DNA of 64,000 nt from assembly GCA_013398295.1 (NCBI GenBank), contig VZSF01011130.1:65263-129262 (forward strand). Reading direction: 5' to 3'. The first letter of the stretch is position 1, and every line of letters starts with the position of its first letter. The stretch is from Chionis minor (Eukaryota > Chordata > Aves > Charadriiformes > Chionididae). Both the position numbers and the translations under genes were made by a program. Below are positions 38,626 to 51,800 of this stretch, in pieces. Below the pieces are notes generated by a model, which was not told the origin of the DNA, made no database searches, and was given only the letters and a program-made list of their open reading frames with translations.

Positions 38626-39900
38626 TCTCATGAGTGTAAAATGTGGCATGACGAGTGCTAGACCTGGATGCAGTTAAAATAGCATTTAATATAATTCAGT
38701 TAGCAGGATCAGCCAGGCCTGGCCATATTTTGCTGAAGTCTGGAAAAAAACTTAGCAAAGTCTGATTCACACATAGACAGAGGCAGAGCAAAATTTTGAG
38801 TTTAAATACACTCACAGGGGTTTAATACTTATTTGTGTTAAGCTAATTTGGATAATCAATTTGATAAATTAAGTAAATCAGTTTGTGGCTGTTTGTCCAT
38901 GTGACGTACCAGGGTCTCATGACACAATGAAGTACAGTTGATCAGCTGAGCTGCACTAGCTAAATTTGACAGGACCTTTGCAAATAAAAAGTAACAGGCT
39001 TAATTATAGTATAGGTATGTAACCTGCCAAGCCAATCTAAGTTAACATGTTTCAGTTGGCACTGCAATATGCTAACAGTCTGACTCTTGGAAGGAGGCCA
39101 TGCCAGCCTGCCACAGCGCGGTGCTGTGAAGAGATACCAAAAGTATTGCTAAAATCTTAGTACAAATGTTGTAAGTAGATTTATATAACCTGCTTCTCAC
39201 CTGTCTTAATCAGAGCAAGTTGAATACTTTGCTATACAGACTGTAGCACAACTTATTCACAGCTGGCTTGGGCTAACTTGCATGGAGTGATCTCAGGGTC
39301 TCTTATTTTATGTAAATAACACAGAGTCCAATTCTGTTTGCCACAGGGCTGGATTTCAGTGTTGAGTGTTCTGTGGGCCATGGAAGTGCAGCCACTGTGA
39401 CAACAGCAGCAATTCATGACTGGTCCTGCGGCAGGTCATTTGAGGACAGAGAAGGAAGGAATGGCAGGGTGGCTGTGGCACGTTGGATACATGGATTGAT
39501 TTTTCAATGAAGTATCAGTGGAAGAAGATTTGAGGCAACATCTCTCAAAGCCGGGCACCAAATAAGTGTAATCAATAAGGAAATTTATGTTTACGACTGA
39601 AAAGAGAACCTTAATCTTCTGGTTTCCATTTATTTTCTTCAGAAATATGCTAACTTGAGCGTCAGATTAACTGTTGATTTTAATTACTGGAAGCAGGTAT
39701 ACTTCTCCTTGATAAAAAGAAACTCTACAACCTGGTTGTTTACTATGTGTTTATAAAATGATAAAGTATTGAAGAGATTAATTTCCTCCTAATGAAATTA
39801 TATCCTAAAAAGAATCAAGGAAAAGCTGTGTATATTTTTATCTTATTGATTAATGAGTATTTGAAAGCCTGTAAGGATAGGTAATAAAAATAAAGCTTAC

Positions 39901-40083
39901 CTTGGCCTTTCTGTCCAGTGAAAAAAATCAAGTTATCTTGTAAAGCTGAGTAGTGGTTTGCCAACTGAAATTTCAAGCGGAATTCATAGTAGAAGGTGAT
40001 ATGTGGGATTGTAGAATAAGCTAGGAATGAAGTATAGCCAAAGACATCTGTGCCACTGAAACTTGGTTGACTAATATTAATAG
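39901..40083 (-). CDS. EYS: EYS internal exon: first part of a laminin-G domain
   Basis: Next coding exon of EYS after a 15.2 kb intron. The acceptor ends TAATCCAG behind a long T-rich tract and the donor is G|GTAAGC. It enters and leaves in phase 1, with 60 whole codons and no stop. The translation opens with a segment like INISQPSFSGTDVFGYTSF, followed by FYYEFRLKFQL and LIFFTGQKGQ, the beta-strand pattern of a laminin-G N-terminal half. It contains an N-glycosylation sequon (N-I-S) at codons 2-4. Because it is symmetric (1-1), skipping it would keep the frame but remove half of the LamG fold. The LamG domains of EYS are thought to bind glycans in the interphotoreceptor matrix (family knowledge). 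The reading continues exactly into the exon at 33225-33391, where split Gly codons join. Confidence 0.95.
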
Positions 40084-41391
40084 CTGGATTAAAAAAAAAA
40101 TAAACAATTCAGTTAAGGCAAATTCATATGTATTTGCAGGTTCTATTTAATAGCCCATTTTAGAACTTAAAAAATAATAACTAATAATCTGAGATGTTGG
40201 TAATATTTTACACACATGCAGATATAGTTTGGCTTTCCTTTGAGTGTAATCTCTTTATTTTTCAGCTGTTGTTAATAGGTTTATTTCACAAATGAATTAT
40301 TGGCAACTACTGCCATCTCCTGGATCCTAGATAACATTGTTACAAATACAGGTACACTGCAATATTTACTCAAAACTCAGACAAAAGAAAACATACAAAG
40401 AAATTATCCTGTTGAAAGAAATGCCATCTCTGACATGCATCTGAGTGAAAGTGAGTACAAGGATGTGCTGAAGAGGTTAAGGAATAATAATTCTTCAAAG
40501 GTAGAGAAATAACAAAAAGAAACATCATAAAAGGATTGCAGCACAGTGAACAGGACCTACATGAATTATATTGTTCACATTATTTTCTCCATTGTTTGAA
40601 CTGTCTGAATATTCAGGAACTGAGTATCTAAAAATGTATAATTTACAGTACTGAAAATTATTTAACCATTTTTAACTGTCATTTAGGTTCAATTTAATGA
40701 AAATGCTGAGACTGACCAAGCAAAGCACGTCGCTTTTTCTAAAATACTTTTGCCAACAATATGCTCCTGCTTCCTCCAAAGCTGTCGAGGCTACAAGTTC
40801 ATTCGAACACCTACTGGTTCTGTGACACAGAAATGTATAATTTATGCTGAGAAAAACTGTGGGATTAAAAAGCAAGTAAAATCAAGTCTATAACCATATT
40901 TGTACTGATAAACAGTCAATAGAGCACTGGTACTAAGCACCCAGATGGCCCCAGGCACTGCTTGCTGGAGCCGAGTAGCCAGGCTGCTGTCATCAATACT
41001 TGTAGCTGATGCACAGAGCAGCGATAACATGATGCTGGTATTGATAATGTGGTTTAGTGAAAAACAGGAGAGAGAAGAAGAATAGCTGAGTAAAACTTAA
41101 TCCTGAAAGACTGCATATGGGGCTAGATTTAAAAGATTTGAACGGTTATCTCCAACCAGCCTGAGCACCAGGTGTGACTGGTTCCAGCTTTACAAAGGCA
41201 GTAGGAGGGATTGGGGGAGGAAGGAATACATGGCCACACCATGTACAAACCACATTGGGAAGTGCTAGTAAAGAATTATAATATTCCCCAAGTAAATCTA
41301 CGTTAGCCTAAGCATTTGGCCCTAAATAATTGCAGTGTGGGAGAAACAATCACATGTAATTGTGAAAATGGTATCGCCATCTGTAGTTTGT

Positions 41392-41429
41392 GGAACCTGT
41401 TTCTAAATTTGGAACCTGTTTCTAAATTT
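41392..41429 (+). repeat. Exact 19-bp tandem duplication
   Basis: GGAACCTGTTTCTAAATTT occurs twice in direct succession with no mismatch, followed by the partly similar GCAACCTGG. Probably a recent slippage or repair event. Confidence 0.9.
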
Positions 41430-42189
41430 GCAACCTGGGAAACCTGTCGTATCGGCAGTGAAGTGGCAGCCATTGGCTTAGCATCTGCATCCAACAAAGG
41501 TGCAGACATCGGCTCTGACAAACCTTTCCTAGCACAGACCTGGAGTCTGCAGCAATACAGGGCGTACCGTCCCGTTTATTAAGCGCTGCTTCACACATGT
41601 GGCACATTACGCCTTGTTCTGTGGTCTTAAATGGGAGCCAGGACATTTCCATATGAAACAGTGATTTTGTCCTAATTAGAAGAAAACTGGCAATGAGGTT
41701 GTTCTCAACCTAGTCTGACTGAACATAACCTCAAGTCTCAGGCATTTGTGAGTCATGTGCCGCACTGGAGGAAACACACAACTCTCCCATATTTAAATGT
41801 GGTGTTGGCTGCAGTCCACTAGGGTTCCCTGAGATTACCTGGACACATGAGAGAGGGGCTCAAGTTTTGAATTTTTTGCTTCTGAGGAAGCTATGACAGT
41901 GAGGAAGCTCCTTGACTGAGAAGTATTCTTCCTTTCCTCCTTTCTCTCTCCCCGCCCCCGGCTTTGTTTCTTTCTATTTATTTAATAAAACACAAAATAT
42001 TTAGAAGACAAGAATATTTTAAAATAAAGGAGGCCTTTATGTTTATTGTCTTTTCCTGCTTCTTTTTATAACAGGAAAGGCACATTCTATCATGTACCTC
42101 CAACAAAGCCAGGTAATTTGGCTGGCTGACAGAGCTCACTGAAGAGTCTGTTCTTGACAAGTTATTCCCAGCAGGGTAAAACACTATAT

Positions 42190-43400
42190 TATCATAGAAT
42201 CATAGAATGGTTAGAGTTGGAAGGGACCTTAAAGATCATCAAGTTCCAACCCCCCTGCCATGGGCAGGGACACCTCTCACTACAGCAGGTTGCTCAAAGC
42301 CCCATCCAACCTGGCCTTAAACACTTCCAGGGANNNNNNNNNNNNNNNNNNNNNNNNNNNNNNNNNNNNNNNNNNNNNNNNNNNNNNNNNNNNNNNNNNN
42401 NNNNNNNNNNNNNNNNNNNNNNNNNNNNNNNNNNNNNNNNNNNNNNNNNNNNNNNNNNNNNNNNNNNNNNNNNNNNNNNNNNNNNNNNNNNNNNNNNNNN
42501 NNNNNNNNNNNNNNNNNNNNNNNNNNNNNNNNNNNNNNNNNNNNNNNNNNNNNNNNNNNNNNNNNNNNNNNNNNNNNNNNNNNNNNNNNNNNNNNNNNNN
42601 NNNNNNNNNNNNNNNNNNNNNNNNNNNNNNNNNNNNNNNNNNNNNNNNNNNNNNNNNNNNNNNNNNNNNNNNNNNNNNNNNNNNNNNNNNNNNNNNNNNN
42701 NNNNNNNNNNNNNNNNNNNNNNNNNNNNNNNNNNNNNNNNNNNNNNNNNNNNNNNNNNNNNNNNNNNNNNNNNNNNNNNNNNNNNNNNNNNNNNNNNNNN
42801 NNNNNNNNNNNNNNNNNNNNNNNNNNNNNNNNNNNNNNNNNNNNNNNNNNNNNNNNNNNNNNNNNNNNNNNNNNNNNNNNNNNNNNNNNNNNNNNNNNNN
42901 NNNNNNNNNNNNNNNNNNNNNNNNNNNNNNNNNNNNNNNNNNNNNNNNNNNNGTAGAAGGCCATCAGGTTTATCAGGCAGGATTTGCCCTTGGTGAAGCC
43001 GTGTTGGCTGTCTCCAATCACCTCCTTATTTTCCATGTGCCTTAGCAGAGATTCCAGGAGGATCTGCTCCATGATCTTGCCAGGCACAGAGGTGAGACTG
43101 ACTGGCCTATAGTTTCCTGGGTCCTCTTTTTTTCCTTTCTTGAATATCAGGGTTATGTTCCCGTTTTTCCAATCCACAGGAATTTCACCAGACTGCCACG
43201 ATTTCTCAAATATGATGGAAAGTGGCTTCGCAACTTGGTCCGCCAGCTCCTTCAGGACCCGGGGATGAATTTCATCAGGTCCCATGGACTTGTGCACTTT
43301 CAGGTTGTTCAGGTGGTCTCGAACCTGATCTCCTACTGTGGGCAGTTCTCCATTCTCAGAGCCCCTGGTTTTACCTACTGTGACTTGGACAGTGAAGTTA
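42190..43400 (-). mobile_element. CR1 LINE interrupted by an assembly gap
   Basis: The 3' end at 42190-42333 reads on the plus strand ATCATAGAATCATAGAATGG, then CCATGGGCAGGGACACCTCT, the complement of a CR1 terminus. After the gap, 42953-43297 encodes on the minus strand the RT N-terminal part: [20 protein letters not shown], then [20 protein letters not shown] and [17 protein letters not shown]. This stretch is open without a stop and looks younger than the other copies. The catalytic FADD region would fall in the gap. The 5' limit near 43400 is uncertain. Confidence 0.88.
42334..42952. other. Assembly gap, 619 N
   Basis: Unbroken N run within a CR1 element. In the copies at 11930 and 61645, the distance from the equivalent of LMAFY to the 3' end is about 1.15-1.25 kb. 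Here it is 760 bp including the N run, so either the gap length is arbitrary or the element is internally deleted. Confidence 0.98.
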
Positions 43401-43434
43401 GAGCCCTTGAGACAGTGGAGTTAGAGCCCTTGAT
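43389..43434 (+). repeat. 23-bp tandem duplication, two copies
   Basis: Two adjacent units share AGTTAGAGCCCTTGA and differ at about two positions. They lie at the 5' edge of the CR1 fragment. Confidence 0.85.
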
Positions 43435-46400
43435 ATTCCGGGGATGAAGTATGTCATTGTCTCAGCTGTTTCCTTGGAGCCTTCTAACTGGGGAGTTATT
43501 TTCTTGCCTTTCTACTTGCTCCTTTCAGCATTCCCTATAGGGATGGATTGAACATTGACAAAGGAGAGTCCTGCAAAGTGTTCCACAGCAGTAGGACCTG
43601 GACAGTAGAAGGATGCTACTCCCACTGAGCAGGTTCTGCCTAACATACAGAAAATCGTTATATATATCCATATTCTTAGGTTAGTACTACATACGAGATT
43701 CAATTTCACTGTGGTTTTGACACATCCTGGAACAAACGGCTCAAACATCTCAATTCATACTTGGAACTAGAACCTTATCTCATTTAATCAAGAATAGTTT
43801 TGGCCCATGAACTGGGGAGCAGCAAATTTGGGGCTACTGAGACAAGACTCAGCTTTTCTCTGTGCGTTGCCTTACGTAACAAAATGATAGATAGCTTTAC
43901 TGGGTGGAGGTTTTGTTGGAGTCATGACAAAACTGTGTTGATAACTGTTCCTATTTAAGGTTATTTATTTATTTATTTTTAATCTTTAAAGAACTTTGCC
44001 TAAAATGAGGGACACGTGGCTAGTCTTTTAAGATGGCAGAAGTGGGAACTGTCTTAGTAGACTAAGTATGTCATCCAAAATTTAGTTTGGTAATTTCTCT
44101 GTCAGAGGAAGTTGCTGTCATTTGACTCCAAAGACTAGTATCACCATTTATATGTGGCCTGTGATGCTACATATAGCCTGTGCTCCCCACGTTACTGCAA
44201 AGATTGACCATTCTGTCTTAAATAGTGGGGTTAGCTATTATTTCCTCCTGCTTTTAGGATAAAGTCTAAGAAAACAGACTTGAGAGAAAAATTACCAGGT
44301 CAAATTGATGATCAAGTTTTATAGCAATAAATTAACAGAAAATGGTACAGAAAGATAAGCAATTTTGTTAGAAATGTTATAACCAGTAAATATAGACAGC
44401 AATACTCAGCGTCTGCAAACAGGTCGTGTATGCTATATTTGGTCAACTGTCAGATGTCAAAATCTTGACACTGTCATGCAGGCTTACAATGCCTCTTTGA
44501 GACATTTCAGCGATGGTCCAAATTCAAAACACCTTAGACAGAAGTGACATGTTTTGAAGAATACTGCGCAAAGCTCTAAAGAAGCTGTATCAGTGAATGT
44601 CAACATGACATGTTATTCACGGTTCCTGAAGGCAGGATAGCTATTTCTGAGAGCACACTGAATGAATGACCTACATCTATGATCTTCAACATGGATGCAC
44701 CCTAAATGAACAGTTGTATGAAGGCAAGAAGATCAGACCTCTATCTTCAAGCCCAAACACGACATGCATTCTGGTTTGGACCATTAACTACACCGCAATT
44801 TTTCCTGTAAGTTTACCAGAAGCAGGTACAAGAATTGCATTTTACTTTCAAGATCTCCATATGGGGAAAGCTTACATACAATCATACCTTCTGCACTCTC
44901 ACAAAATACTTTGATACGTAATAATTTTTTGCTATTTGTAATACAAAGCCATTTTATTTCACATCGGTGTTTAATAATTATTAGACTGTTTTCATTTCAC
45001 ATTATTGCTTACCTAATTTTTTCTATATTTATTTACTATGGGAAAGAGACATATCTATGCCCTAAGCCTCCCACTTGTTGGAAGCAATCTGCACATGTAC
45101 ACAGTGGGTGGCAGTCATCTGGCCAAATGAGGGCATCTGTGATATAGATGTCTACATAACAGCTGACCACCTAATGTTGCTGCACTTTATGTCAGTGGAA
45201 AAATTAAGCACATTTAGCATGCGGTGTCTTTCATATAAAACACCTGCCTTATACAGGTTAGGTGAAGTGTTCTAAAATGCTTATTTCACCCCAACAAATA
45301 CAACAGTAGAGTTGGGTTGTAAGTCAGAGTAAAGTATTATAGACTTCTAAAGCTAGGAGGGATGAAACCTACCTTCTCTGCATCTGGCAACTACTTCCTA
45401 TTCTACATATTCTTTGTTTCTGGTCATCACTGCCATAAAAGCTGAATGATTTAGAAATTCTGACCTTATTCTCTGTGAAATCAAGGAAAGATTTTTTTCT
45501 GATTTTAAAGAATGGGAACCATAGGGCACTCAGGAAGTAAATTATTTGCACAAAGTTGCACACAAAGTCTGGAGTCTATTGAAGAATTGAGTATAGACCT
45601 TTGAACTTCAGGTTAGAGAGCAGTCACATTCCTTGCAAACTGACCTTTTAATTTCTTACCCCTGGTTGTCTGAGCACAGCCCCTTTCAAAACATCTGACA
45701 AGAAGCAATTTTCGTAAATAATGTTCATCTTTGACTACTTGAGCATCTCCTCTCAGCTCTTTATGGTCTTTTCACCCAGTTTTAACTGTGTATTTTGCTG
45801 GGGCCATGAAGTACCTTCAATAACACATGCAGCATCGTAAGGGCTTAAGACATCCCTGCCATGCAATTAGTTACAGATGTGGTAACAGACACCACCAGCC
45901 AGCAGCTTTTGGGATAAACAATTTGTCTCAGAACAACAGCACAGTAACAGATACAAATCAGCAGTACAATTACCCAAGTCAAAACAACAGTAAATCAGTA
46001 ATAGTGCATTAAACTTAGTATCTGGGCACACAAAGATTTACGTAACAGCGATTATCAGGAGGCCAGCAGGCAGCAGGGCATGTCGTCTTCTCCAGATGAG
46101 CAACTCAGACCCACAAATGGGTTTAGGGAATTTCAAAGTCCCTGATTGGACTGTCCTTTTTTACTGTTGACTTGGAGAAGCACTACCTGCACTTGTTAAC
46201 CAGCTGTCATATCCCCTGCCTGCTCCCCTCCGTGCTGGTCCTCCCCCGTGTATTCACGGGGCTTGGATCCTACCCAAGATAGTGCATGACCACCATATGG
46301 AGCTATACCTGTACAAGGCATGTGGTCACCAAATGGAGAAATACTGTATAAGACAACAGGAGCCCCACAGGCATGTTTTACGAAAACCATTATACATTGT

Positions 46401-46797
46401 TTTGGTTTACTTCGTCACAGTTTTCTCCACGGTGTTGAAGCAGTTTCCCACACCTAGTAAAAGTCAGATACAGTATTGAGTTAACTACCCAATCCTTAGC
46501 AAGTGGGTACAATAAGTTTGCAAATAGTCCTCCCTATGCTGGTCTCTGAAGAGTATAATGTATTTAGCAATGTTAATTAATCCTAAATCAAATGATTATA
46601 TTTCTGGCTAATTCAATATATCTAGCCTGACAGCTATTCCATATTTTATCTGTTTCTGGACTGCTGCTTATAGATTTTATTCTGCATTTTTAATCATGTT
46701 TCTTCTCTACACTAAGTATTATTTATCAAGAGATCTTTACCCAATCACATCAAAAAGTTAAAGTTTATCAGTAAATGTGCATCAGTGTAAAAGATTC

Positions 46798-46818
46798 AGT
46801 CTTTGAGACTCAAAGACT
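46798..46818. repeat. Near-perfect palindrome, 10-bp arms, 1-nt spacer
   Basis: AGTCTTTGAG, A, CTCAAAGACT. It is followed at once by a short direct repeat of TTTCAGAC. Confidence 0.8.
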
Positions 46819-48377
46819 TTCAGACTTTCAGACCGATCTTTCATACAATGACCTTCATTAGTTTGATTTTAATACAGACTAGTTTGCTATGCACTTACAT
46901 ATTTTTGACTTAAAAGTTAAAAAAAAAAAAATAACCCCTTACAAAAAATACAGTGATTGGCAAAATTGTATGAAAAAAGATAACATCACCTTTTCCTTTT
47001 ATTCTCTTTCTTTTCATTATAAAGCTATGGAGCCAAGACTGTGCAGAAAATTATATAATCTTATAGCCTTCTTTTCCTTGAAACACAGTCCTTCAAAGCA
47101 TTATTTATAAAATGTTTGGGGCTGGTTGAAACAGCAGAGGGCACAGCTAACCACATTGGGTTATTTCCCTTTTCCTGCCTAGACACATGCAAGCTGGTTT
47201 CCACTCTTGCTCTTGCAGTGTACAGTCTGAAGTAGTAAAGAACAGAGATGTGTCCCAATGGGTCCGATTATGAGCCATGCAAAAACACACTCCAAATTAA
47301 CACTCTGCCTAAAACGCACACCACTCTCATAGAGTACTGAAGCCTTTTATCAACTTTTTGTCCTTGATCTTGTCCTGTGTCTCAGTCCTATACCATTCAT
47401 CATTGTCCTCTTCTGCATTCCCAGTAGTGAACAAGTAATAAGGAATGATATGTCCCATTGCCTCACAAACAAATAATGACAAATTATCCCATTATATAAA
47501 TATATTAATACGGTTGGCTACCTACTTCCCTAACATTGTACATCTTATCCGAGGTAAGCATAAAAGTGGGAGGTAAAAAAAAGATCAACTAGAGTTTGAA
47601 AAAAATCTTAACAAAGAGGAAAGAATATAGTGACAAAGAAGAAAGAGAATAATGGTTTCATTATCTTTGAATTTTCTGTTATGAGTTAAAATTAATGTTC
47701 CTTTCAGCATTCACTGCCAATACATCATGAACCACAGCTTTACAACACATTGCAAACAACAAGACAGATGAAAGGGATAGAAAGAGGTGAAGACTTCAGG
47801 CTACAGAAATACAATCAGATAATCCACTTTTTTAATATTATCATTGACTAACTGTGAACAGTTATCAGCCTGGTGTCTGGCTCCAGGATCATCAGCCATA
47901 TACACTGTGGGATGAGTATTATTCAGTTCTCCTAAATACCAGCTCACATATTTGCAAAGACAGTATTGAAAAAGGAATGAAAATTACTACCACGCATTGT
48001 ATTCTCCAATCTTACAAGCTCTACAAAAGTCTTCAGAACAATGCCCTCTGTCATCACAAAATTCTGCAGCCACTGTTTCTCTTACTGGTTTGCAGTATAG
48101 CTCTTAATAAATCAAAACTTGCTCTTGAGCACAGAAATATTGATGAACAGAGTGCAAAATGCTTCCTTAGCTGAGTTTAGAAAAATTATTTTAAAAGCAG
48201 CTGGGCTATTCCTCCTCTTACTCATCATGTTTCTAATGAAACAGCAAGAAGATTGGATGTTTGAGCTGCCATACGTACTCCTGATGGAAGCAGCTTGCTT
48301 AACAAAGCTATATGAAGCAAATTATAAGTGCATTTCTATAAATTCCTATATATTTACAAACACTGACTTTAAATACT

Positions 48378-48393
48378 GATTTGCATGCAAATC
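48378..48393. promoter_or_regulatory. 16-bp perfect palindrome of two overlapping octamer motifs
   Basis: GATTTGCATGCAAATC is its own reverse complement and contains ATTTGCAT and ATGCAAAT, the octamer recognised by POU/Oct factors, overlapping by two bases. The motif is seen directly; any regulatory role in this intron is inference. Confidence 0.4.
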
Positions 48394-50302
48394 TCTGGCA
48401 CAAGGTTCTGGTAGGAACCTCTCTCTGTGCACTGCAGTGCGTTAGAAGGTATTAGGTCAAGGATTGCTGGCTGACAGGTGAAGGAAGAACTTGCTGCTGC
48501 AATTCCCCTGTCCTTTGCGCCTGGAAAGATGCGGAGAGATGAAGAGGACAGGGAGCTACCCTAGAGTTTTAGCTCTAGTTGAGCTTTGGCCTTTTGTGTC
48601 TTCTCCCTGCATAAATGAACCACAGCTCTGTACTTTTCCTGCAAAGCCTGACCTTGCTTCCAGAGATCATACAGTTTCCTTTTCTTCTGGCGCTCCATGA
48701 GGAGTTCCATGCCCAGCCAACCTGGTCTTCTGCCCTGCTTGCTTGACTTACAACACAGTGGAATGGCCCGCTCCTGTGTATTTAGTTTACACGTTTTGCT
48801 AGTTCTACATTAAAGCAGTTTTCTTTAATAGGCAACCTGCTTTCCCCACTGCAAGCTCTGGGAAGTGCAAGGATGAAAAGGTAAAGGGTGCTGGAGCTAC
48901 AGAATGGTGCAGTGCCAGCTCAGAGTTCAAGGTGTATGCCTTCCCCTCCCCACCCCCAGTAAACAGTTAGGTATTCCTTTTATTTGTCTTGTGGTATCCG
49001 TAGTTACAGAGCCCATGGGCCCTATTAGCTTAGCTTATTTCTGTAACCATATGGACTAAAAAATTGTACTTGTGATTGGAAGCTGAGATTTGAAATAGTA
49101 AAAGTGATTCCACTGCTGAAGGATGAAAATATGAATTTGAAAAACTGGTAATACAGCAGTAACACTAATACTGTGTGAGTAGGCTTATGTGTGTTTTGTA
49201 CACTTTTTATGACATTCCTCACACTGGAGGGGAGGGGGAAATTAAGGTCCAGCTAAAAGCAAATGACCCAGAAAATAAATTCTCCTGAACAGGAAGAAGA
49301 GCAGCCCTGATCAGCATTCCCCAAAGATTCTTCCCACTGACTAGAAACCTTGCAATGAAGTTTTTTTTATCTGAGTAAATTCCCTTTGGGCATCTGCCAT
49401 CACTGAACTGCACAATTTAGTCTGCACATCCAAACAACTCTGAAGGTGACATTGTGTGCCAAACATAGCTGCACAGAAGCAATTCGCTTGCAGGCTGATT
49501 TTCACTCTACAGAGCTTGGAGCAAGTGACTATTCCCACTTCAGCACTTTGAAATGAATTTTATACATGGGGGGAATACACCCCACAGAAAACCTGCTGGA
49601 ATCCTTTCCACTGTGAAACATTACCATAAATGTTGCTCAGGAATGTTTCAAGGACCATACTTACAGATTGCTGTGAACGCATGCTGTGGATGGCCCTTTT
49701 CGGTGTGTGTTTATTAAATACAATGTCACAGTTAAGAATCAGTTTATGTTGTCACATATGTATGTATGTGAAACACAGTGAAACTAAAACACTGAAGTTT
49801 GGTCTAAAGCACTGCAATTGACACAATTACTCATCTTAGCAATTAAAAATTCCTTTTAAATCCTTGTCCTTTTAAATTTACCTTTGTGCTTACAAAGCAC
49901 TTGCTCTTGGTTCCTGGCTTAACAAAATCCTTTGTATTATTACCAACATCTTCCCACAAGAGCTCAGTTTCTTTACAACATATAATAACAACATCATCAA
50001 GAGTTTACAAGTCCAGGTGTTCATTTCCATTCCTGGTGAACGAACCATTTCTGCTTCACTCACATTTATGAGGCCATGACAAGTCTACAATGATACCTGA
50101 TATTTCCTTTTATATATATATAAATCTTATATATCAAAATTCCTTCCACTCAGATATTTCAAACATACTGGCCTTACATTTTACAGACCATATCAGTTTA
50201 CTGTACCAACCAGGGAATGCCTCCAGTTTGTACTTAGATGAAAGCATTAAAAAAATAGAAAAAAGAAATAAAGGCTGATTACAGAGATGGCAGCAATTGA
50301 AC

Positions 50303-50305
<3 letters not shown>

Positions 50306-50333
<28 letters not shown>

Positions 50334-50398
50334 TGTGGCAACTGTGNTTAAAAGAAGGCGGAAAATTAAAAATTTTTTTTTTTTTTTTTTTTTTTTTT
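50306..50398. repeat. Two poly-T tracts flanking an ambiguous base
   Basis: T29 at 50306-50334 and T26 at 50373-50398, with a single N at 50347 between them. Homopolymers this long together with an N indicate a poorly resolved consensus; lengths should not be trusted. Confidence 0.9.
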
Positions 50399-51279
50399 GG
50401 TTCGGGAACAGTGTCCTAAACTCTGCTTATTTTGGTGAGCTACAACAATAATATTTTTAATAGTTTAGACTCATTAAAACTATTTGACCATTACTTCATG
50501 TTAACATCAGTGACTTGGCCACGTTTATATTCAAACCTTTATAATCAAAACTCTCATTCATTTTAAAAGAGGTGAAGTACGGTGATACGGACATCTCCCT
50601 AACTGTCTGAACTCAAGCTTTCTCTCTGGATCGAGCGAGCACCACAAATTTTCATTTAAGTCTTAGATACTATGAAATGACAAATCTCCCTGTATGACAG
50701 GCAGTTCTAGTGCTAACCTAATCCTCACTTGCTTCCATAATGAATTGTTGGTATCTCCTCTGATCAACTTTTAAAAGCAGAAAAATCAAATATACAGGGA
50801 GTATTTAAAAAACATTTTACAGGAAAAAAAGTTCATCGTTTGGTCTGAAATGATGCCATTTGTAAACACTTCCATTCACCAGTGTGATCGTAAATACTGG
50901 AAGACGTTTACAATCAGCTAGAAACATAACACAAGCAACTTTTTACCAAATTAAATATGAAAGGATATATATCAGACTAGGGCTTGAATACTTTTACACA
51001 AAACTCCTAAAAAGCCAGTCAATAACTGGACTCAGTTTAAATTATACAGATTCCTTTATGTACAGCTTAAAAAACCCAAGTCACTTGGGAGGTTGAGTCA
51101 AGCTGCCCATGTAGACATAGTTTCTGCCCTGAACTATTGCATATTGATGATGTGCATTGCTAAATGTTTCCTGTTTTCTACTTTAGTAGTGACTGAATTC
51201 TTGTTTCAGGCAACTCTGTCCCTGAGTTGAAAGCCATGGGGGTGTTTAACTCTTCAAAATCAACAGTGTTTGGTTATGT

Positions 51280-51800
51280 GATAAACACATGTGCCTGCAC
51301 ACACCCACAAAACAGCACAGGGAGACAATGGTAGGTGGGGGAACTCCATTTAACACCCTGCCCCAGTTACTCCCAGCCCTATCCCGGAAGCCATCAGCCC
51401 ACCACAGATCCATCTCTGCAATCCCAGAGGAGCACAGATCCCAAAGGCAGACAGAAATCCAAATTAAGGATTCAGAAGAAGGGACACCATGTCCAGGCCC
51501 CTCCCAGGGCCGTCTCAGGAGACCCTCAGCGCTAGTGTCTGGGTGTGATACCCACCACAATGAGTCAACATTGGCTGGAGCACCTCTCAGACAGAAGGTT
51601 GTAACTGTCATGGGGTATGGGACATGTTACAGGATGCAGATGAAGAGCATTTTGGAATAGCACAGGATTTATGGGATATTTAAGGGAGGAACCAAAGGTA
51701 GGGAGAAGGAGGGAATTAGGTGATTTGGGGAGGAACACGTGGAAAAACAGAGGGATAGAGGGACAACAAAGGCCAGTCACATGTAAATAGTTGGCTGGTC
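51280..51800. repeat. Possible degraded interspersed repeat of unknown family
   Basis: More GC-rich than its surroundings, with open frames of 123 codons (+) and 121 codons (-) over the same bases, neither showing a domain. The right half is G/A-rich (AGGGAGGAACCAAAGGTAGG). The texture resembles LTR-like dispersed repeats of birds, but I cannot name a family or define ends. Confidence 0.3.

Larger units (their letters stand above)
33392..39900 (-). other. EYS: EYS intron (6.5 kb)
   Basis: Contains a diverged direct duplication (33961-34098 and 35134-35262), a GC-rich block (36090-36610), a CR1 3' end (36725-37215) and a 40-bp tandem duplication (38546-38625). I see nothing further in 37220-38540 or 38630-39900. 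Confidence 0.85.

Noticed and set aside
40300..40512. 70-codon plus-strand frame next to an EYS exon
   Set aside because: No recognisable domain, opposite strand to the gene and no conserved features.
42154..43297. Apparent long frames of 261-326 codons
   Set aside because: Most codons are unknown because the frames run through the N gap. Only the RT part above 42953 on the minus strand is real CR1 sequence.
45560..46480. Possible LTR or retroviral fragment, with hairpin CCCCGTG-TATT-CACGGGG at 46244-46261
   Set aside because: No LTR ends, primer-binding site or retroviral protein motif could be seen, so there is no support beyond texture.
51246..51660. Frames of 123 (+) and 121 (-) codons
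   Set aside because: Opposite-strand frames over the same bases with no recognisable motif; better explained by a repeat-like GC-rich stretch.
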